Assembly: GCF_040786275.1 (NCBI RefSeq)
Contig: NZ_JBFMVT010000002.1
Location: 1,736,001 to 1,800,000, forward strand
Direction of reading: 5' to 3'
Source: Buttiauxella gaviniae
GTDB taxonomy: Bacteria > Pseudomonadota > Gammaproteobacteria > Enterobacterales > Enterobacteriaceae
Length of the DNA stretch: 64,000 nucleotides
Positions 1-9,967 of this stretch are shown piece by piece (position 1 is the first letter of the stretch; every line of letters begins with the position of its first letter). The notes under the pieces are model-generated. The model saw only the letters and a list, made by a program, of their open reading frames with translations, was not told the DNA's origin and made no database searches. The translations under genes were made by a program, and so were the position numbers.

Positions 1-218
1 AACGGCGCGCTGTTCGCCCCCACGCCGTGCGTCCAGATATACGCCATATTTTCCAGCAGGTGCGTGCCGGGAATCAGCGTCATTGGCGTCTGAAAGACGG
101 CTTCGTTATCCAGCGTCGCTGCGACAAACGCGACATACAGCGGGAACAAAATCACGATGATGCCAAGGATGAGCATCGTATGGCTGAAAATCGTCAGCCC
201 GCGGCGGTTCTCAATCAT
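1..218 (-). CDS. ugpE: UgpE, glycerol-3-phosphate ABC permease (3' part outside window)
   Basis: This is the N-terminal 72 residues of the second inner-membrane permease of the UgpBAEC importer, which takes up sn-glycerol-3-phosphate and glycerophosphodiesters. The start reads [13 protein letters not shown], followed by a hydrophobic first membrane segment and a periplasmic stretch ending at [10 protein letters not shown], as in E. coli UgpE. The ATG at 218 overlaps the ugpA stop in an ATGA junction, so the two are translationally coupled. The rest of the gene, and presumably ugpC and ugpQ, lies before base 1. Confidence 0.93.
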   Translation of the reverse strand, partial: MIENRRGLTIFSHTMLILGIIVILFPLYVAFVAATLDNEAVFQTPMTLIPGTHLLENMAYIWTHGVGANSAP

Positions 219-1102
219 TGGTAGCGCACCTTACGTTCCACGAAACGAAACTGAACCACGGTCAGGATTATCACTAAGAACATCAGCACGACGGACTGCG
301 CCGCCGAGGCGGAAAGGTCAAGCCCGGCAAAACCTTCGCGATAAATTTTGTAGATAAGTGTGGTGGTCGCCTGCACAGGGCCACCGCCCGTTGCCGCGTC
401 GATAACCGGGAAAGTATCGAAAAAGGCGTACACCAGGTTCACCACCAGCAGGAAGAAACTCACCGGCGCAATCAGCGGCAGCGATAAACGGAAGAAGCGG
501 CGGATCGGGCCTGCGCCGTCGATAGAAGCGGCTTCAACCAGCGAGCGCGGAATGGATTGCAAGGCTGCAAAAAAGAATAAGAAGTTGTAGCTGATTTGCT
601 TCCACACGGAGGCGAACACCACCAGGAACATCGCCTGGCCGCTGTTTTGCGCGTGGTTCCAGTGGTAGCCAAATTGCTCAAGTACATGCGTTATCAGCCC
701 GCGTCCGGGGTTAAACAGGAAAATCCACAGTACGGCGGCAATCGCTGGCGCAACGGCATAAGGCAGCAGCATGAGTGTTTGATATAAACGGCTGCCACGA
801 ATGACGTAATCCGTCAGCGCGGCGAAAAACAGCGACACCAGCAAACCGCTCCCCGCGACTAATCCACTGAAAATTAACGTGGTGTAGAAAGAGTCGAGGT
901 AGTAGCTGTCGTGGAAAAGTTGTTTGAAGTTATCGAGCCCAACAAAGGTACTGGAAAGCCCAAAAGGATCGACGTTTTGCAGCGAATACCACAGCGCTTC
1001 GCCCGCAGGCCAGATGAAAAAGATAATGGTGATAATCAGTTGCGGCAGGACTAGCGCATACGGCAGCCAGCCAGAACGGAACACCGGGCGAGATGATGAC
1101 AT
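215..1102 (-). CDS. ugpA: UgpA, glycerol-3-phosphate ABC transporter permease
   Basis: UgpA is the first membrane-spanning subunit of the UgpBAEC importer and pairs with UgpE in the inner membrane. The reading frame is open upstream to 1189, but the ATG at 1102 ([12 protein letters not shown]) gives 295 residues, the E. coli length, with the expected N-terminus; the upstream extension would be coded by a repeat element. It has six hydrophobic segments and the permease loop EAASIDGAG near residue 195, which docks the ATPase. It follows ugpB in the operon, but a G/C-rich hairpin repeat lies between the two genes and could lower permease expression relative to the binding protein. Confidence 0.96.
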   Translation of the reverse strand: MSSSRPVFRSGWLPYALVLPQLIITIIFFIWPAGEALWYSLQNVDPFGLSSTFVGLDNFKQLFHDSYYLDSFYTTLIFSGLVAGSGLLVSLFFAALTDYVIRGSRLYQTLMLLPYAVAPAIAAVLWIFLFNPGRGLITHVLEQFGYHWNHAQNSGQAMFLVVFASVWKQISYNFLFFFAALQSIPRSLVEAASIDGAGPIRRFFRLSLPLIAPVSFFLLVVNLVYAFFDTFPVIDAATGGGPVQATTTLIYKIYREGFAGLDLSASAAQSVVLMFLVIILTVVQFRFVERKVRYQ

Positions 1103-1129
1103 AGTATTGCTCTTATAGGTGACTCTGGA

Positions 1130-1211
1130 CGACCCCACCCCAACCCTCCCCTTTTCAGGGGAGGGAGCTTTAACTCCTCCCCCTGGCAAGGGGGAGGCTG
1201 GGAGGGGGTTA
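1130..1211. repeat. G/C-rich double-hairpin dispersed repeat, copy A
   Basis: This element starts with GACCCCACCCCAACCC and ends with AGGCTGGGAGGGGGTT, so its ends are imperfect inverted repeats. Inside are two hairpins, CTCCCC/GGGGAG and CTCCCCCTGGCAAGGGGGAG. Related copies, all in the same orientation in this window, lie near 8.5, 53.4 and 62.5 kb. This copy sits inside the ugp operon, between ugpB and ugpA. Confidence 0.85.
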
Positions 1212-1227
1212 AGGCGATGGTAAGGTT

Positions 1228-2547
1228 TTACGACTTCGTCGATTGCTCAAAACGGCGTAGAAGCTGGTTCCCACGCTCAACCGCGCTATCTAACGCCTGC
1301 TGCGGGGTTTTCTTGCCGGTCCAGACCGATTCCAGCTCTTCATCCACAATGGTGCGAATCTGCGGCATATTGCCCAGGCGCAGACCTTTGGTGAACGGCA
1401 ACGGCGGCTTGTTCAGCATCTGGCGCGTGGCAATATCCGCACCTGGGTTTTTCTCGTAGAAGCCTTGCTCCCGCGTCAGGTCGTAAGCCGCTTTGGTGAT
1501 AGGCAGATAGCCGGTTTTCTGGTGCCATTCGGCGGCGATTTCTGGCTGTGCGAGGAACTGCATAAATTCAGCCACGCCTTTGTAAGTCGCCGCGTCTTTA
1601 CCCTGCATCACCCACAGACTTGCCCCGCCTATAATGGCGTTTTGTGGCGCATTCGGAATGGTCGAGTCGTAAGGCATCATGCCCACGCCGTAGTTGAATT
1701 TGGCATAGTGGCGAATATCAGCCAGCGAGCCAGAAGACGCGGTAGTGATCGCGCAGTCGCCGTTATAGAACTTCTCGGTGGATTCGTCTTTACGGCCAAA
1801 GTAGCTGAAATCGCCTTTCTTATTCAGCGCTTCCAGCAGGGCGATATGTTTTACCTGCTCGGGTTTATTAAATTCCAGAACTGCGTCGGTGCCATCGAAG
1901 CCGTTGTTTTTGGTGGCTACCGGCAGGCCGTTCCATGCGCTGAAGTTTTCGATTTGAATCCAGCCCTGCCAGCCGCTGGCATAACCGCATTTCATGCCCG
2001 CAGCTTTAAGTTTGGCGGTGTACTCAGCCAGGTCCTGCCAGGTTTTTGGCGGCTGCTCAGGGTCAAGCCCGGCTTTCTTGAAGGCGTCTTTGTTGTAATA
2101 CAGCACCGGAGTAGAACTGTTGAACGGCTGCGAGAGCAAATGCCCGGTTTTCGCATCGGTGTAATACCCGGAAACCGTCGGCACAAACTGAGATTCATCG
2201 AACTTAATGCCCGCATCGCTAAACACTTCATACACCGGTTTGATCGCTTTAGAAGCCATCATGGTTGCGGTGCCCACTTCGTAAACCTGCAAAATAGCCG
2301 GTGCGTTGCCCGAGCGGAAAGCCGCGATCCCTGCCGCCAGGTTTTGTTCGTAGTTACCTTTATAAACCGGAACAATTTGGTAGTCAGGATGCGTCTGGTT
2401 GAAGCGCTGAGCCAGGGAGTCGACCTCTTTACCCAGTTCGCCTTCCATGGAATGCCAGAATGGAATGGAGGTGGCGGCGATGGCGTTGCTGCTAAGTACG
2501 CATCCAAGCGCAAGGCAAAGTGCAGTACGTCGTAACGATGCAGTCAT
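1228..2547 (-). CDS. ugpB: UgpB, periplasmic glycerol-3-phosphate binding protein
   Basis: UgpB is the periplasmic receptor that delivers sn-glycerol-3-phosphate and glycerophosphocholine to UgpAE. The 439-residue product has a Sec signal peptide (about residues 1-24, cleavage expected after SNAIA) and the family 1 binding-protein fold; the mature N-terminus [14 protein letters not shown] matches the family. It is the first gene of the ugp operon. Upstream are five PhoB half-sites at an exact 11-bp period, so phosphate starvation should induce it. A repeat element separates it from ugpA. Confidence 0.96.
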   Translation of the reverse strand: MTASLRRTALCLALGCVLSSNAIAATSIPFWHSMEGELGKEVDSLAQRFNQTHPDYQIVPVYKGNYEQNLAAGIAAFRSGNAPAILQVYEVGTATMMASKAIKPVYEVFSDAGIKFDESQFVPTVSGYYTDAKTGHLLSQPFNSSTPVLYYNKDAFKKAGLDPEQPPKTWQDLAEYTAKLKAAGMKCGYASGWQGWIQIENFSAWNGLPVATKNNGFDGTDAVLEFNKPEQVKHIALLEALNKKGDFSYFGRKDESTEKFYNGDCAITTASSGSLADIRHYAKFNYGVGMMPYDSTIPNAPQNAIIGGASLWVMQGKDAATYKGVAEFMQFLAQPEIAAEWHQKTGYLPITKAAYDLTREQGFYEKNPGADIATRQMLNKPPLPFTKGLRLGNMPQIRTIVDEELESVWTGKKTPQQALDSAVERGNQLLRRFEQSTKS

Positions 2548-2627
2548 GTCTTATCTCTCTAGTTATGAGGCATTTAAGCTGCGCGAAAATACGCGTTTTT
2601 GTTCGCATCAAAACATGACATGCGCGT

Positions 2628-2678
2628 ATGACAGAAAAATAACCGAGAGGTGACAGGATCGTGACGAGGGGGTGACAG
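2628..2678 (-). promoter_or_regulatory. Tandem PhoB-binding half-sites (Pho box array) of ugpB
   Basis: On the minus strand five 7-mers follow each other every 11 bp: CTGTCAC, TCGTCAC, CTGTCAC, CGGTTAT, CTGTCAT, each separated by 4 bp. Four of the five match the PhoB half-site CTGTCAT closely. A sixth TGTCAT lies just downstream but is 2 bp out of phase. The array ends about 80 bp before the ugpB ATG, as expected for PhoB activation of a sigma-70 promoter. Confidence 0.85.
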
Positions 2679-2697
2679 TGAGATTGAATGTTGTAGT

Positions 2698-2765
2698 GTC
2701 GGATGGCGCTTACGCTTATCCGACCTACCGTAGGGCGGTTAAGCGCAGCGCCATCCGCCGCAGGT
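2698..2765. repeat. REP/BIME-type palindromic repeat between ugpB and livF
   Basis: Two inverted halves, GTCGGATGGCGCTTACGC and its counterpart GCGCAGCGCCATCCGCCG, flank the core TATCCGACCTACCGTAGGG. It lies upstream of ugpB and just after the livF stop, so it may also protect or end the liv transcript. Confidence 0.8.
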
Positions 2766-2769
2766 AAAA

Positions 2770-3483
2770 TTAGCCGCCCAGATAGGCGCTACGCACCGCT
2801 TCATTAGCTAACAACGCGTCGCCAGTGTCTTCCAGCACCACGTGGCCGTTTTCCAGCACATAGCCGCGGTCAGCGAGTTTCAGCGCCTGGTTGGCGTTTT
2901 GCTCGACCAGGAAGATGGTCATGCCTTCGCTGCGCAGTTGTTCGATGGTGTCGAAAATCTGCTGGATGATAATCGGCGCAAGACCGAGCGACGGTTCGTC
3001 TAACAGCAGCAGACGCGGCTGGCTCATCAGCGCACGGCCAATCGCCAGCATTTGCTGCTCACCGCCGGACATCGTGCCCGCCCGTTGAATACGGCGTTCA
3101 TGCAGACGCGGGAACAGATCGTAAACGCGTTTAATGCGCTCATGATACTGGTCGCGCTCGGCAAAGAAGCCGCCCATCGCCAGGTTTTCTTCCACGGTCA
3201 TACGCGAAAACACGCGGCGGCCTTCCGGCACAATCGCGACCGCTTCACGCATTATGCGCGCGGTGTGCCAGTCGGTAATGTCTTTGCCATCGAAGGTAAT
3301 CTTGCCGCTGGACGCGCGCGGGTCGCCGCACAAGGTGCCGAGCAGCGTGGTTTTACCTGCACCGTTCGCGCCAATCAGGGTGACGATTTCGCCCTGTTTG
3401 ATATGCAAGCTGACCTCGTGAAGCGCCTGGATTTTGCCGTAATGAGCGCTCACATGGTCAAAGGACAACATGATATTTTCCAT
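2770..3483 (-). CDS. livF: LivF, branched-chain amino acid ABC transporter ATPase
   Basis: LivF is one of two ATPases that drive the LIV-I and LS importers for leucine, isoleucine and valine at the cytoplasmic face of the inner membrane. Its 237 residues contain Walker A GANGAGKTT (about 38-46), the ABC signature MSGGEQQ, and Walker B LLLLDEPSLGL followed by the H-loop region FLVEQNA. It is the last gene of livKHMGF and starts one base after livG ends, so translation is probably coupled. Length and sequence match E. coli LivF throughout. Confidence 0.97.
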   Translation of the reverse strand: MENIMLSFDHVSAHYGKIQALHEVSLHIKQGEIVTLIGANGAGKTTLLGTLCGDPRASSGKITFDGKDITDWHTARIMREAVAIVPEGRRVFSRMTVEENLAMGGFFAERDQYHERIKRVYDLFPRLHERRIQRAGTMSGGEQQMLAIGRALMSQPRLLLLDEPSLGLAPIIIQQIFDTIEQLRSEGMTIFLVEQNANQALKLADRGYVLENGHVVLEDTGDALLANEAVRSAYLGG

Positions 3484-3484
3484 C

Positions 3485-4252
3485 TTATGCCTCTCCCAGA
3501 TAGGCGCGGATTACGTCAGGGTTATTGCGGATTTGCTCCGGCGTACCGTTTGCCAACGGGGTTCCCTGGTTCACAACGTAGATCCGGTCAGAAATGCCCA
3601 TCACCAGTTTCATATCATGCTCGATTAACAGCACGGTGGTGTTGTGATGGTTACGCAGCTCCATGATCAGCTCATCAAGCTCATGCGTTTCTTTCGGGTT
3701 AAGGCCTGCGGCGGGTTCGTCCAGCATCAGGATTTCTGGCTGCGTCACCATGCAGCGTGCGATTTCAAGGCGACGCTGATCGCCATACGCCAGGTTGCTC
3801 GCCTGGCGGTTAGCCTGCTCAAGCAGACCAATACGATCAAGCCAGGTTGCCGCACGGTCCAGCGCTTCGCTTTGCGCACGACGGAAACCCGGAGTTTTCA
3901 GAAGGCCAGAGAACACGCCGGTTTTCAGTTGCATATGCTGAGCAACCAGCAGGTTTTCGATGACGGTCATTTCACGGAACAGACGCACGTGCTGGAAAGT
4001 ACGCACCACGCCCATGCGTGCAATTTGTTGCCCCGGCAACCCTTCGAGATGCTGGTCGCGCAGTAAAATGGTGCCGCCTGTCGGTTTGTAGAAACCGGTC
4101 AGGCAGTTAAACACTGTCGTTTTACCGGCACCGTTTGGCCCGATTAACGAGACGATTTCTTGTGGATGCAGCTCCAGGGAAACGTTGTTCACGGCGAGCA
4201 GGCCGCCGAAACGCATCATCAGGCCGTTTACGGATAACAATGGCTGACTCAT
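3485..4252 (-). CDS. livG: LivG, branched-chain amino acid ABC transporter ATPase
   Basis: LivG is the second ATPase of the LIV-I/LS importers and pairs with LivF below the LivH-LivM membrane core. The 255-residue protein shows Walker [10 protein letters not shown] (about 38-46), a signature-type motif [13 protein letters not shown] in place of LSGGQ, Walker [12 protein letters not shown] and the switch histidine in [10 protein letters not shown]. The AYGxQR signature is usual for this subfamily. Its ATG overlaps the livM stop by four bases. Confidence 0.97.
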   Translation of the reverse strand: MSQPLLSVNGLMMRFGGLLAVNNVSLELHPQEIVSLIGPNGAGKTTVFNCLTGFYKPTGGTILLRDQHLEGLPGQQIARMGVVRTFQHVRLFREMTVIENLLVAQHMQLKTGVFSGLLKTPGFRRAQSEALDRAATWLDRIGLLEQANRQASNLAYGDQRRLEIARCMVTQPEILMLDEPAAGLNPKETHELDELIMELRNHHNTTVLLIEHDMKLVMGISDRIYVVNQGTPLANGTPEQIRNNPDVIRAYLGEA

Positions 4253-5535
4253 GCCCGCTCTCCTTTGACTTGTTCCACTTGTTCTTTCTTCAGCTTCAAC
4301 TGAGGACGCGTCATTGGCAGCAGACCTTGCGGACGCCAGATCATCATCAGCACCATCAAGCCGCCGAGCACCAACATGCTGTATTCATTCAGGTCACGCA
4401 TTAATTCGCGCGACACCACCAGCAGAATAGCGGCGAGGATAACGGCAAACTGCGAGCCCATTCCGCCCAGCACCACAATCGCCAGTACGAATGCTGATTC
4501 GGCGAAGGTGAACGATTCCGGGCTGACAAAGCCCTGGCGTGCGGCAAACAGCGTACCGGCAAAGCCCGCAAACGCGGCGCTGATAGTAAAGGCGGTCAGT
4601 TTGATGCGCGTTGGGTTCAGGCCCAGCGAGCGGCAGGCGATTTCATCTTCACGCAGCGCTTCCCACGCACGGCCCAGCGGCATACGCAGCAGGCGGTTAA
4701 TCACGAACAGCGACAGAACCACCAGCAGCAGCGCAACCAGGTACAGGAAGATAATGCGATCGCCCGGGTTATAAGCGACGTTAAAGAAGTTGCTGAACGT
4801 ATCCCAGCCCCCTTCACGGGCGCTACGGCTGAACTCCAGACCAAACAGCGTCGGTTTTGGAATCTGGCTGATACCGTTCGGGCCACCGGTAATTTCGGTG
4901 TTGTTGAGCAGCAGAATACGCACGATTTCCCCGAAGCCGAGCGTCACAATCGCCAGGTAGTCACCGCGCAAACGCAGCACCGGGAAGCCAAGCAGGAAGC
5001 CCGCCGCCGCAGAAACCAGGCCTGCAATCGGCAAGCAAGTCCAGAATCCAAGGCCGTAATAGTGATTAAGCAGCGCGAAGGTATAAGCGCCGATGGCGTA
5101 GAAACCGCCGTAGCCCAGAACCAGCAAGCCGGACAAACCCACCACAACGTTTAAGCCAAGACCGAGAATAATGTAGATCATGGTCAGCGTGGCGATATCT
5201 ACCGTACCGCGCGAAACCATAAACGGCCAGGCAACGGCCAGCACTAACAAAGCCAGCAGGAACAGCTTTTGTTTCGGCGTAGAACCGTCTAACGCAGGCA
5301 GAACAAACTTCGGCCCGGAGACTTTTTTCATGCCTTTCTGGAATGCAGGGCGCAATAACTGGAAGACGAAAACAATCGCCGTACCAATCAGAACCCATTC
5401 CCAGCGCACGGATTCAGCGCTGTTTACAACAAGTTTCGTCCCGTCGAGGCTGAGCTGCACGCCCATAAAGACGCCCGCCAGCACGAAAAAGATCGCCGCC
5501 GAAAGCAGCGCAAAAACAACATGCATCGGTTTCAT
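4249..5535 (-). CDS. livM: LivM, branched-chain amino acid ABC transporter permease
   Basis: LivM is one of two inner-membrane permeases of the LIV-I/LS system. It has 428 residues, a few more than E. coli LivM. An N-terminal region of about 100 residues with two extra hydrophobic segments precedes the permease core, which includes the conserved [19 protein letters not shown] and the EAA-type ATPase-contact loop around [17 protein letters not shown]. It overlaps livH upstream and livG downstream by four bases each, showing tight translational coupling. Confidence 0.96.
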   Translation of the reverse strand: MKPMHVVFALLSAAIFFVLAGVFMGVQLSLDGTKLVVNSAESVRWEWVLIGTAIVFVFQLLRPAFQKGMKKVSGPKFVLPALDGSTPKQKLFLLALLVLAVAWPFMVSRGTVDIATLTMIYIILGLGLNVVVGLSGLLVLGYGGFYAIGAYTFALLNHYYGLGFWTCLPIAGLVSAAAGFLLGFPVLRLRGDYLAIVTLGFGEIVRILLLNNTEITGGPNGISQIPKPTLFGLEFSRSAREGGWDTFSNFFNVAYNPGDRIIFLYLVALLLVVLSLFVINRLLRMPLGRAWEALREDEIACRSLGLNPTRIKLTAFTISAAFAGFAGTLFAARQGFVSPESFTFAESAFVLAIVVLGGMGSQFAVILAAILLVVSRELMRDLNEYSMLVLGGLMVLMMIWRPQGLLPMTRPQLKLKKEQVEQVKGERA

Positions 5536-6458
5536 ACTTTTTCTACCTCCGGACGGCCCAGGATACCGGTTGGCATCACCAACAGAACCACGATGAGCAG
5601 TGCAAAGGAGACAACATCTTTATATTCAGTGCTCAGATACGCCGAGGTCAGCGCTTCTGCCACGCCCAGAATCAGGCCGCCAATCATCGCACCAGGGATG
5701 CTGCCAATGCCGCCGAGAACCGCTGCGGTAAAGGCCTTCATACCTGCCATAAAGCCGATGTATGGGTTGATAACGCCGTAGAACTGGCCGAGCAAGACGC
5801 CCGCAACGGCGGCCATTGCCGCACCAATCACAAACGTCAGAGAGATAACGCGGTCGGTATTAATCCCGAGCAGGCTCGCCATTTTCAAATCTTCTGCACA
5901 GGCACGGCAAGCGCGCCCCATGCGGGAGTAGCGAATGAACAGCGTCAACGCCAGCATGGCCAGGAACGTCACGACCCAAATGACCAACTGCATAGTCGTA
6001 ATGGTTGCCGTGAAACTTTCGCTGGCCCCCACGACCCACTGGCCGTTGAACAGGCTCGGCAGTGCGATATCGCGCGAACCTTCAGTAAGGCTGACGTAGT
6101 TTTGCAAGAAGATGGACATCCCGATGGCAGAGATCAGGGCAATCAGGCGTTTAGAGTTACGCACCGGCTTGTAGGCCACGCGTTCGATACTCCAGCCGTA
6201 GGCACTTGCGATGATTATTGCGCCAATGAAACCGGCTCCCACCAGCATCCAGCCCACATCAATGCCTAACATCATCAGCGCTGCGATGATCATAAACGAG
6301 ACGTAGCTGCCGATCATATACACCTCGCCATGGGCGAAGTTGATCATGCCGATAATGCCGTAAACCATGGTGTAACCGATGGCAATCAGCGCGTAAGTAC
6401 TGCCCAGCGTGACGCCGTTAAACATCTGTTGCAGGAAGTAGAGGAACTGCTCGGACAT
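5532..6458 (-). CDS. livH: LivH, branched-chain amino acid ABC transporter permease
   Basis: LivH is the partner permease of LivM and accepts leucine, isoleucine or valine from LivJ or LivK. The 308 residues form about eight membrane segments with the family motif [19 protein letters not shown] near residues 26-44 and the ATPase-contact loop [18 protein letters not shown] near residue 190. It is separated from livK by 75 bases that carry a stable hairpin, and overlaps livM by four bases. Confidence 0.97.
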   Translation of the reverse strand: MSEQFLYFLQQMFNGVTLGSTYALIAIGYTMVYGIIGMINFAHGEVYMIGSYVSFMIIAALMMLGIDVGWMLVGAGFIGAIIIASAYGWSIERVAYKPVRNSKRLIALISAIGMSIFLQNYVSLTEGSRDIALPSLFNGQWVVGASESFTATITTMQLVIWVVTFLAMLALTLFIRYSRMGRACRACAEDLKMASLLGINTDRVISLTFVIGAAMAAVAGVLLGQFYGVINPYIGFMAGMKAFTAAVLGGIGSIPGAMIGGLILGVAEALTSAYLSTEYKDVVSFALLIVVLLVMPTGILGRPEVEKV

Positions 6459-6477
6459 ACAATAACCTTATTTATAC

Positions 6478-6505
6478 CCTCTCCGACGCATAGCCGCCGG
6501 AGAGG
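6478..6505 (-). promoter_or_regulatory. Intercistronic hairpin between livK and livH
   Basis: CCTCTCCG and CGGAGAGG form a perfect 8-bp stem around a 12-base loop in the livK-livH gap. There is no T-run, so it looks like an RNA-stabilising or attenuating hairpin rather than a full terminator. It would help keep binding-protein mRNA more abundant than permease mRNA. Confidence 0.55.
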
Positions 6506-6533
6506 AAGGGTGACCCAGAACTGCCGGTTCTAC

Positions 6534-7643
6534 TTATTTAGCTACAGAAGAGGAGCCGTCGGCATGCCACTGGAAGACACCAAATTCAAATCCCTTCAGA
6601 TCGCCTTTCTCATCCCAGTTCAGCGGCCCAATCACGGTTTTCGCACCGTTTGCTTTCAAATCTTTTACTAAATCAGCGGGTTCTTCGCTGCCGCTGCGCT
6701 CAAGGGCTGTTGCCAGAGATTGCACGGCTGCGTAAGTGATCCACACATATGGGCCACTTGGATCTTTTTTCTGTGCTTTCAGTTCGTCAACGATAGCTTT
6801 GTTCGCCGGGTCCTGGTCATAGCGTTTTGGCATTGTCACTAACATGCCTTCGCCCGCCGCACCCGCAATGTTGGACAGAGAGGCGTTACCTACGCCTTCC
6901 GGGCCCATGAACTGCGTTTTCAGGCCGACAGCACGCGCCTGGCGCAGGATCTGGCCCATTTCCGGGTAGTAGCCACCGTAGTAGGCGAAATCGATATTTT
7001 CTTTTTGCAGACGCGCAACCAGCGTAGAGAAGTCTTTATCGCCTGCGGTGATACCGTCGAAGAAGACGATATTCGCACCCGCTTTTTTCAGGCCGTCTTG
7101 CACAGAACGCGCAAGACCTTCGCCGTACTGCTGTTTGTCATGAATGATCGCGATACGCTGCGGCTTAACGTGCTCAAGAATGTATTTAGACGCGGTTGGG
7201 CCCTGGGAGGAGTCCAGGCCTGCGGTGCGCATAATCATTTTGTAGCCACGGCTTGTCAGCTCTGGGTTAGTAGCGCCAGGGGTGATCATCAGGATGCCTT
7301 CATCTTCGTAGATGTCAGACGCAGGCTGAGTAGAAGAAGAGCACAGGTGGCCGATAACATAGCGCACACCGTCGTTAACGATTTTGTTGGCGACCGCTAC
7401 AGCTTGTTTTGGATCACAAGCGTCGTCGTATTCAACCGCAACCAATTTGTCGCCTTTGATACCGCCTTTGGCGTTGATGTCTTTGATTGCCTGACGTGCG
7501 CCGTTGAATTCCATGTCACCCCACTGCGCAACCGGACCCGACATGGCACCAACAACCGCAACTTTGATATCTGCCGCGGTTGCCGCGTGAGACACCGCCA
7601 AAGCAACGATCCCGGCGAGTAATGTCTTCGCGTTCATTTTCAT
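6534..7643 (-). CDS. livK: LivK, leucine-specific periplasmic binding protein
   Basis: LivK is the leucine-specific receptor for the LivHMGF importer. The ATG at 7643 ([11 protein letters not shown]) gives 369 residues, the E. coli length, with a signal peptide cleaved near [12 protein letters not shown]; the open frame upstream to 7697 lacks homology. The mature protein has the type I periplasmic fold with the ligand-loop region [19 protein letters not shown]. It is assigned livK rather than livJ because it is first in the livKHMGF operon. It is a close paralogue of LivJ at 8639-9742. Confidence 0.94.
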   Translation of the reverse strand: MKMNAKTLLAGIVALAVSHAATAADIKVAVVGAMSGPVAQWGDMEFNGARQAIKDINAKGGIKGDKLVAVEYDDACDPKQAVAVANKIVNDGVRYVIGHLCSSSTQPASDIYEDEGILMITPGATNPELTSRGYKMIMRTAGLDSSQGPTASKYILEHVKPQRIAIIHDKQQYGEGLARSVQDGLKKAGANIVFFDGITAGDKDFSTLVARLQKENIDFAYYGGYYPEMGQILRQARAVGLKTQFMGPEGVGNASLSNIAGAAGEGMLVTMPKRYDQDPANKAIVDELKAQKKDPSGPYVWITYAAVQSLATALERSGSEEPADLVKDLKANGAKTVIGPLNWDEKGDLKGFEFGVFQWHADGSSSVAK

Positions 7644-8060
7644 AGATCCCATTCCTGTTCGTGATTTTTGTGGTTTTATTATGGTTAAAAAGCGCACTGA
7701 GCATTTTTTAACCTTTAACCATTTTTATGAGTGCCTTTAAGGGCTTAGCGCTAAAATTTACAATTTTTAAGGCTAAACTCTCTATTTTTCAGGCTATTAA
7801 GCAAAGATATTATTCTGTATTTGCTAAGAGTTAAACAAAAAAAAGCAGCTTTTTCAGCATAAAATAGCGATACAAAGAGCGGAATAAATCACTAGGTTTT
7901 AGGGTTTTATACTGAACAACTTTCAATCTGACGCTGATAGAACTGGGTTATGTTTTCCACAAAAACTAATCACCTGGTTTATGGCAGATAAAAGATAAAG
8001 CGTCTGACGCAAATAAATTGGTTACACTCGGGGTTTTCCCGCTTTTTGGTTAGCTCGCTT
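7644..8060. other. AT-rich livK/panM divergent intergenic region
   Basis: These 417 bases between the divergent livK and panM genes hold no credible gene. They are rich in A and T tracts, fitting an Lrp- or H-NS-bound regulatory region; in E. coli liv genes are under Lrp control. I could not place the livK promoter with confidence. Confidence 0.6.
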
Positions 8061-8444
8061 ATGAAACTCACCATCATTCGTCTGTTTGAGTGTAGTGCTC
8101 AGGATGAGATCGATCTTGCTAAGATCTGGCCGGAATATTCCAGCGCCTCACTCGCACTTAGTGATACTCACCGAATTTACGCCGCAAAATTTAACGACAG
8201 GCTGTTGGGCGCGGTTCGCGTTACGCTTGCCGATACGCAAGGCGCGTTGGATTCGCTACGGGTACGCGAAATTACCCGTCGCCGTGGCGTAGGGCAGTAT
8301 TTAGTAGAAGAAGTGATTCGTGATAATCCGGAGATTACCGGGTGGTGGATGGCAGATGTCGGCGTGGAAGACCGCGCGGTTATGACAGCGTTTATGCTGG
8401 CGGTTGGGTTTGAAGCGCGGGATGGTGGCTGGAGGAAGAATTAA
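8061..8444 (+). CDS. panM: PanM (PanZ), PanD maturation factor, GNAT fold
   Basis: PanM triggers autocatalytic cleavage of the aspartate decarboxylase proenzyme PanD, which makes beta-alanine for coenzyme A, and in E. coli also acts as a CoA-sensing inhibitor of PanD. The ATG at 8061 (MKLTIIRLFE) gives 127 residues as in E. coli; the frame opens 15 bases earlier at a TTG with no support. The acetyl-CoA loop RVREITRRRGVGQYL lies near residues 68-82. It sits between livK and livJ on the opposite strand, the same position as in E. coli. Confidence 0.93.
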   Translation: MKLTIIRLFECSAQDEIDLAKIWPEYSSASLALSDTHRIYAAKFNDRLLGAVRVTLADTQGALDSLRVREITRRRGVGQYLVEEVIRDNPEITGWWMADVGVEDRAVMTAFMLAVGFEARDGGWRKN

Positions 8445-8468
8445 GGCACTGGTAAGTTGTCGCCAGAA

Positions 8469-8637
8469 CCCGGTTCGGACCCCACCCCAACCCTCCCCTT
8501 TCCAGGGGAGGGAGCATTTAACTCCTCCCTGACAAGGGGAGAGAGCAGTTAACCCCTCCACCTGATAAGGGGAGGGAGCAGTTAACTCCTCCACCTGACA
8601 AGGGGGAGGCTGGGAGGGGGTCATTTGTTCACGACAC
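8469..8637. repeat. G/C-rich dispersed repeat, copy B, with expanded hairpin array
   Basis: This is the longest copy of the repeat at 1130-1211. After GGACCCCACCCCAACCC it carries four CTCC...GGGG hairpins instead of two, three of them joined by AGCA(G)TTAA spacers at a period of about 36 bp. It ends with GGGAGGGGGTCATTTGTTC and ACGACACT directly against the livJ stop codon. On the livJ strand the hairpins could end the transcript. Confidence 0.85.
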
Positions 8638-8638
8638 T

Positions 8639-9742
8639 TTACTTGGCGTCTGTCGCTGTACCGTTGGCATGCCAGGTAAACACGCCAAACTCGAAGCCTT
8701 TCAGATCGCCCTTCTCATCCCAGCTCAACGGCCCCATTACGGTTTCCACCATTGCGCCTTTCAGATATTTAGCAATTTCAGCAGGATCTTCTGACTTGTT
8801 CAGACCCGCCGCCAGTGATTGCAGCGCAGCGTAGGTGGTCCAGACAAACGCCCCGCTTGGATCTTGTTTCTTCGCTTTGATGGCATCGACAACAGGTTTG
8901 TTAGCAGGAACCTGGTCATAGTTCTTCGGCTTAGTCACTAACAGCCCTTCCGCAGATTCGCCGGCAATGTTAGACAAAGAGACGTTCGCCACACCTTCTG
9001 GCCCCATGAACTGAGTTTTCAGACCCGCAGCACGTGACTGGCGCAGGATCTGGCCCATTTCCGGGTGGTAGCCACCGTAGTATACGAAGTCGATGTTTTC
9101 TTTCTTCAGACGCGCCACCAGCGTGGAGAAATCTTTCTCGCCTGCGGTGATACCGTCAAAGAACACTACGTTCGCGCCGCCTTTTTTCAGGTTGTCCTGA
9201 ACGGAGCGCGCCAGGCCTTCGCCGTACTGTTGTTTGTCATGAATCACCGCGATGTTTTTCGGTTTTACATGATCAAGGATGTATTTTGCCGCGGTTGGAC
9301 CCTGGTCTGAGTCCAGGCCAGTGGTACGCATTGTCAGTTTGTAACCACGCGCGGTCAGCTCTGGAGCAGTTGCCGCAGGGGTGATCATCAGAATACCTTC
9401 GTCTTCGTAGATGTCAGACGCAGGCTGAGTGGAAGAAGAACAGAGGTGGCCGATAACGTATTTGACGCCATCGTTAACCACTTTGTTGGCAACCGCTACG
9501 GCTTGTTTTGGGTCACACGCATCGTCATATTTCGTGATAACCAGTTTGTCGCCTTTGATGCCGCCTTTGGCATTAATATCGGCAACCGCTTGTTCTGCAC
9601 CGGTAAATTCCTGGTCGCCATATTGTGCAACCGGGCCAGACATCGCCCCTACGACCGCGACTTTGATATCCTTAGCAAATGCTGCGTTGCTCATCGCAAG
9701 TGCAATACAACCAGCCAATAACGCTTTGCCCGTCATTTTCAT
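8639..9742 (-). CDS. livJ: LivJ, Leu/Ile/Val periplasmic binding protein
   Basis: LivJ binds leucine, isoleucine and valine in the periplasm and feeds LivHMGF. Starting at 9742 ([11 protein letters not shown]) it has 367 residues, with a signal peptide ending near [14 protein letters not shown] second in-frame ATG at 9736 has AGGA five bases upstream and may be the true start. It is monocistronic here, apart from livKHMGF. Sequence features such as [19 protein letters not shown] are those of E. coli LivJ and differ from LivK. The stop abuts a G/C-rich repeat. Confidence 0.94.
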   Translation of the reverse strand: MKMTGKALLAGCIALAMSNAAFAKDIKVAVVGAMSGPVAQYGDQEFTGAEQAVADINAKGGIKGDKLVITKYDDACDPKQAVAVANKVVNDGVKYVIGHLCSSSTQPASDIYEDEGILMITPAATAPELTARGYKLTMRTTGLDSDQGPTAAKYILDHVKPKNIAVIHDKQQYGEGLARSVQDNLKKGGANVVFFDGITAGEKDFSTLVARLKKENIDFVYYGGYHPEMGQILRQSRAAGLKTQFMGPEGVANVSLSNIAGESAEGLLVTKPKNYDQVPANKPVVDAIKAKKQDPSGAFVWTTYAALQSLAAGLNKSEDPAEIAKYLKGAMVETVMGPLSWDEKGDLKGFEFGVFTWHANGTATDAK

Positions 9743-9920
9743 CCTGAGGATCCCCATTCTTGTTGTGATTGGTATTTGTTGTGTTGTTTTGGCACGATTT
9801 TATTTTTGATTTACGAATACCGCGTGTGCCTTCACCGCATCCAGTGCTAAAAACATACCCGAATTTGCGGTTTTTGGAATAACAATTTTTTCACAAGATG
9901 AACAGGAAAGTGACAGGCAT

Positions 9921-9950
9921 AAAAAAACCGCCCCGAAAGGCGGTTTTTTT
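9921..9950 (-). terminator. Rho-independent terminator after rpoH
   Basis: AAAACCGCC, the loop CCGAAA region and GGCGGTTTT form a strong stem with A7 on one side and T7 on the other. It lies 17 bases past the rpoH stop. Because both flanks are homopolymer tracts it could work in both directions. Confidence 0.92.
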
Positions 9951-9967
9951 GTATCTTGCTGAGTAAC

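Noticed and set aside
1465-2535. 356-codon plus-strand ORF opposite ugpB
   Set aside because: It is antisense to a well-matched gene, has no domain or ribosome site, and arises from codon bias.
8469-8637. Possible CRISPR array
   Set aside because: The units are tandem palindromes without unique spacers and there are no cas genes.
6534-9742. livJ/livK as a recent duplication unique to this strain
   Set aside because: Both genes and the panM gene between them exist in the same order in E. coli, so the duplication is old.
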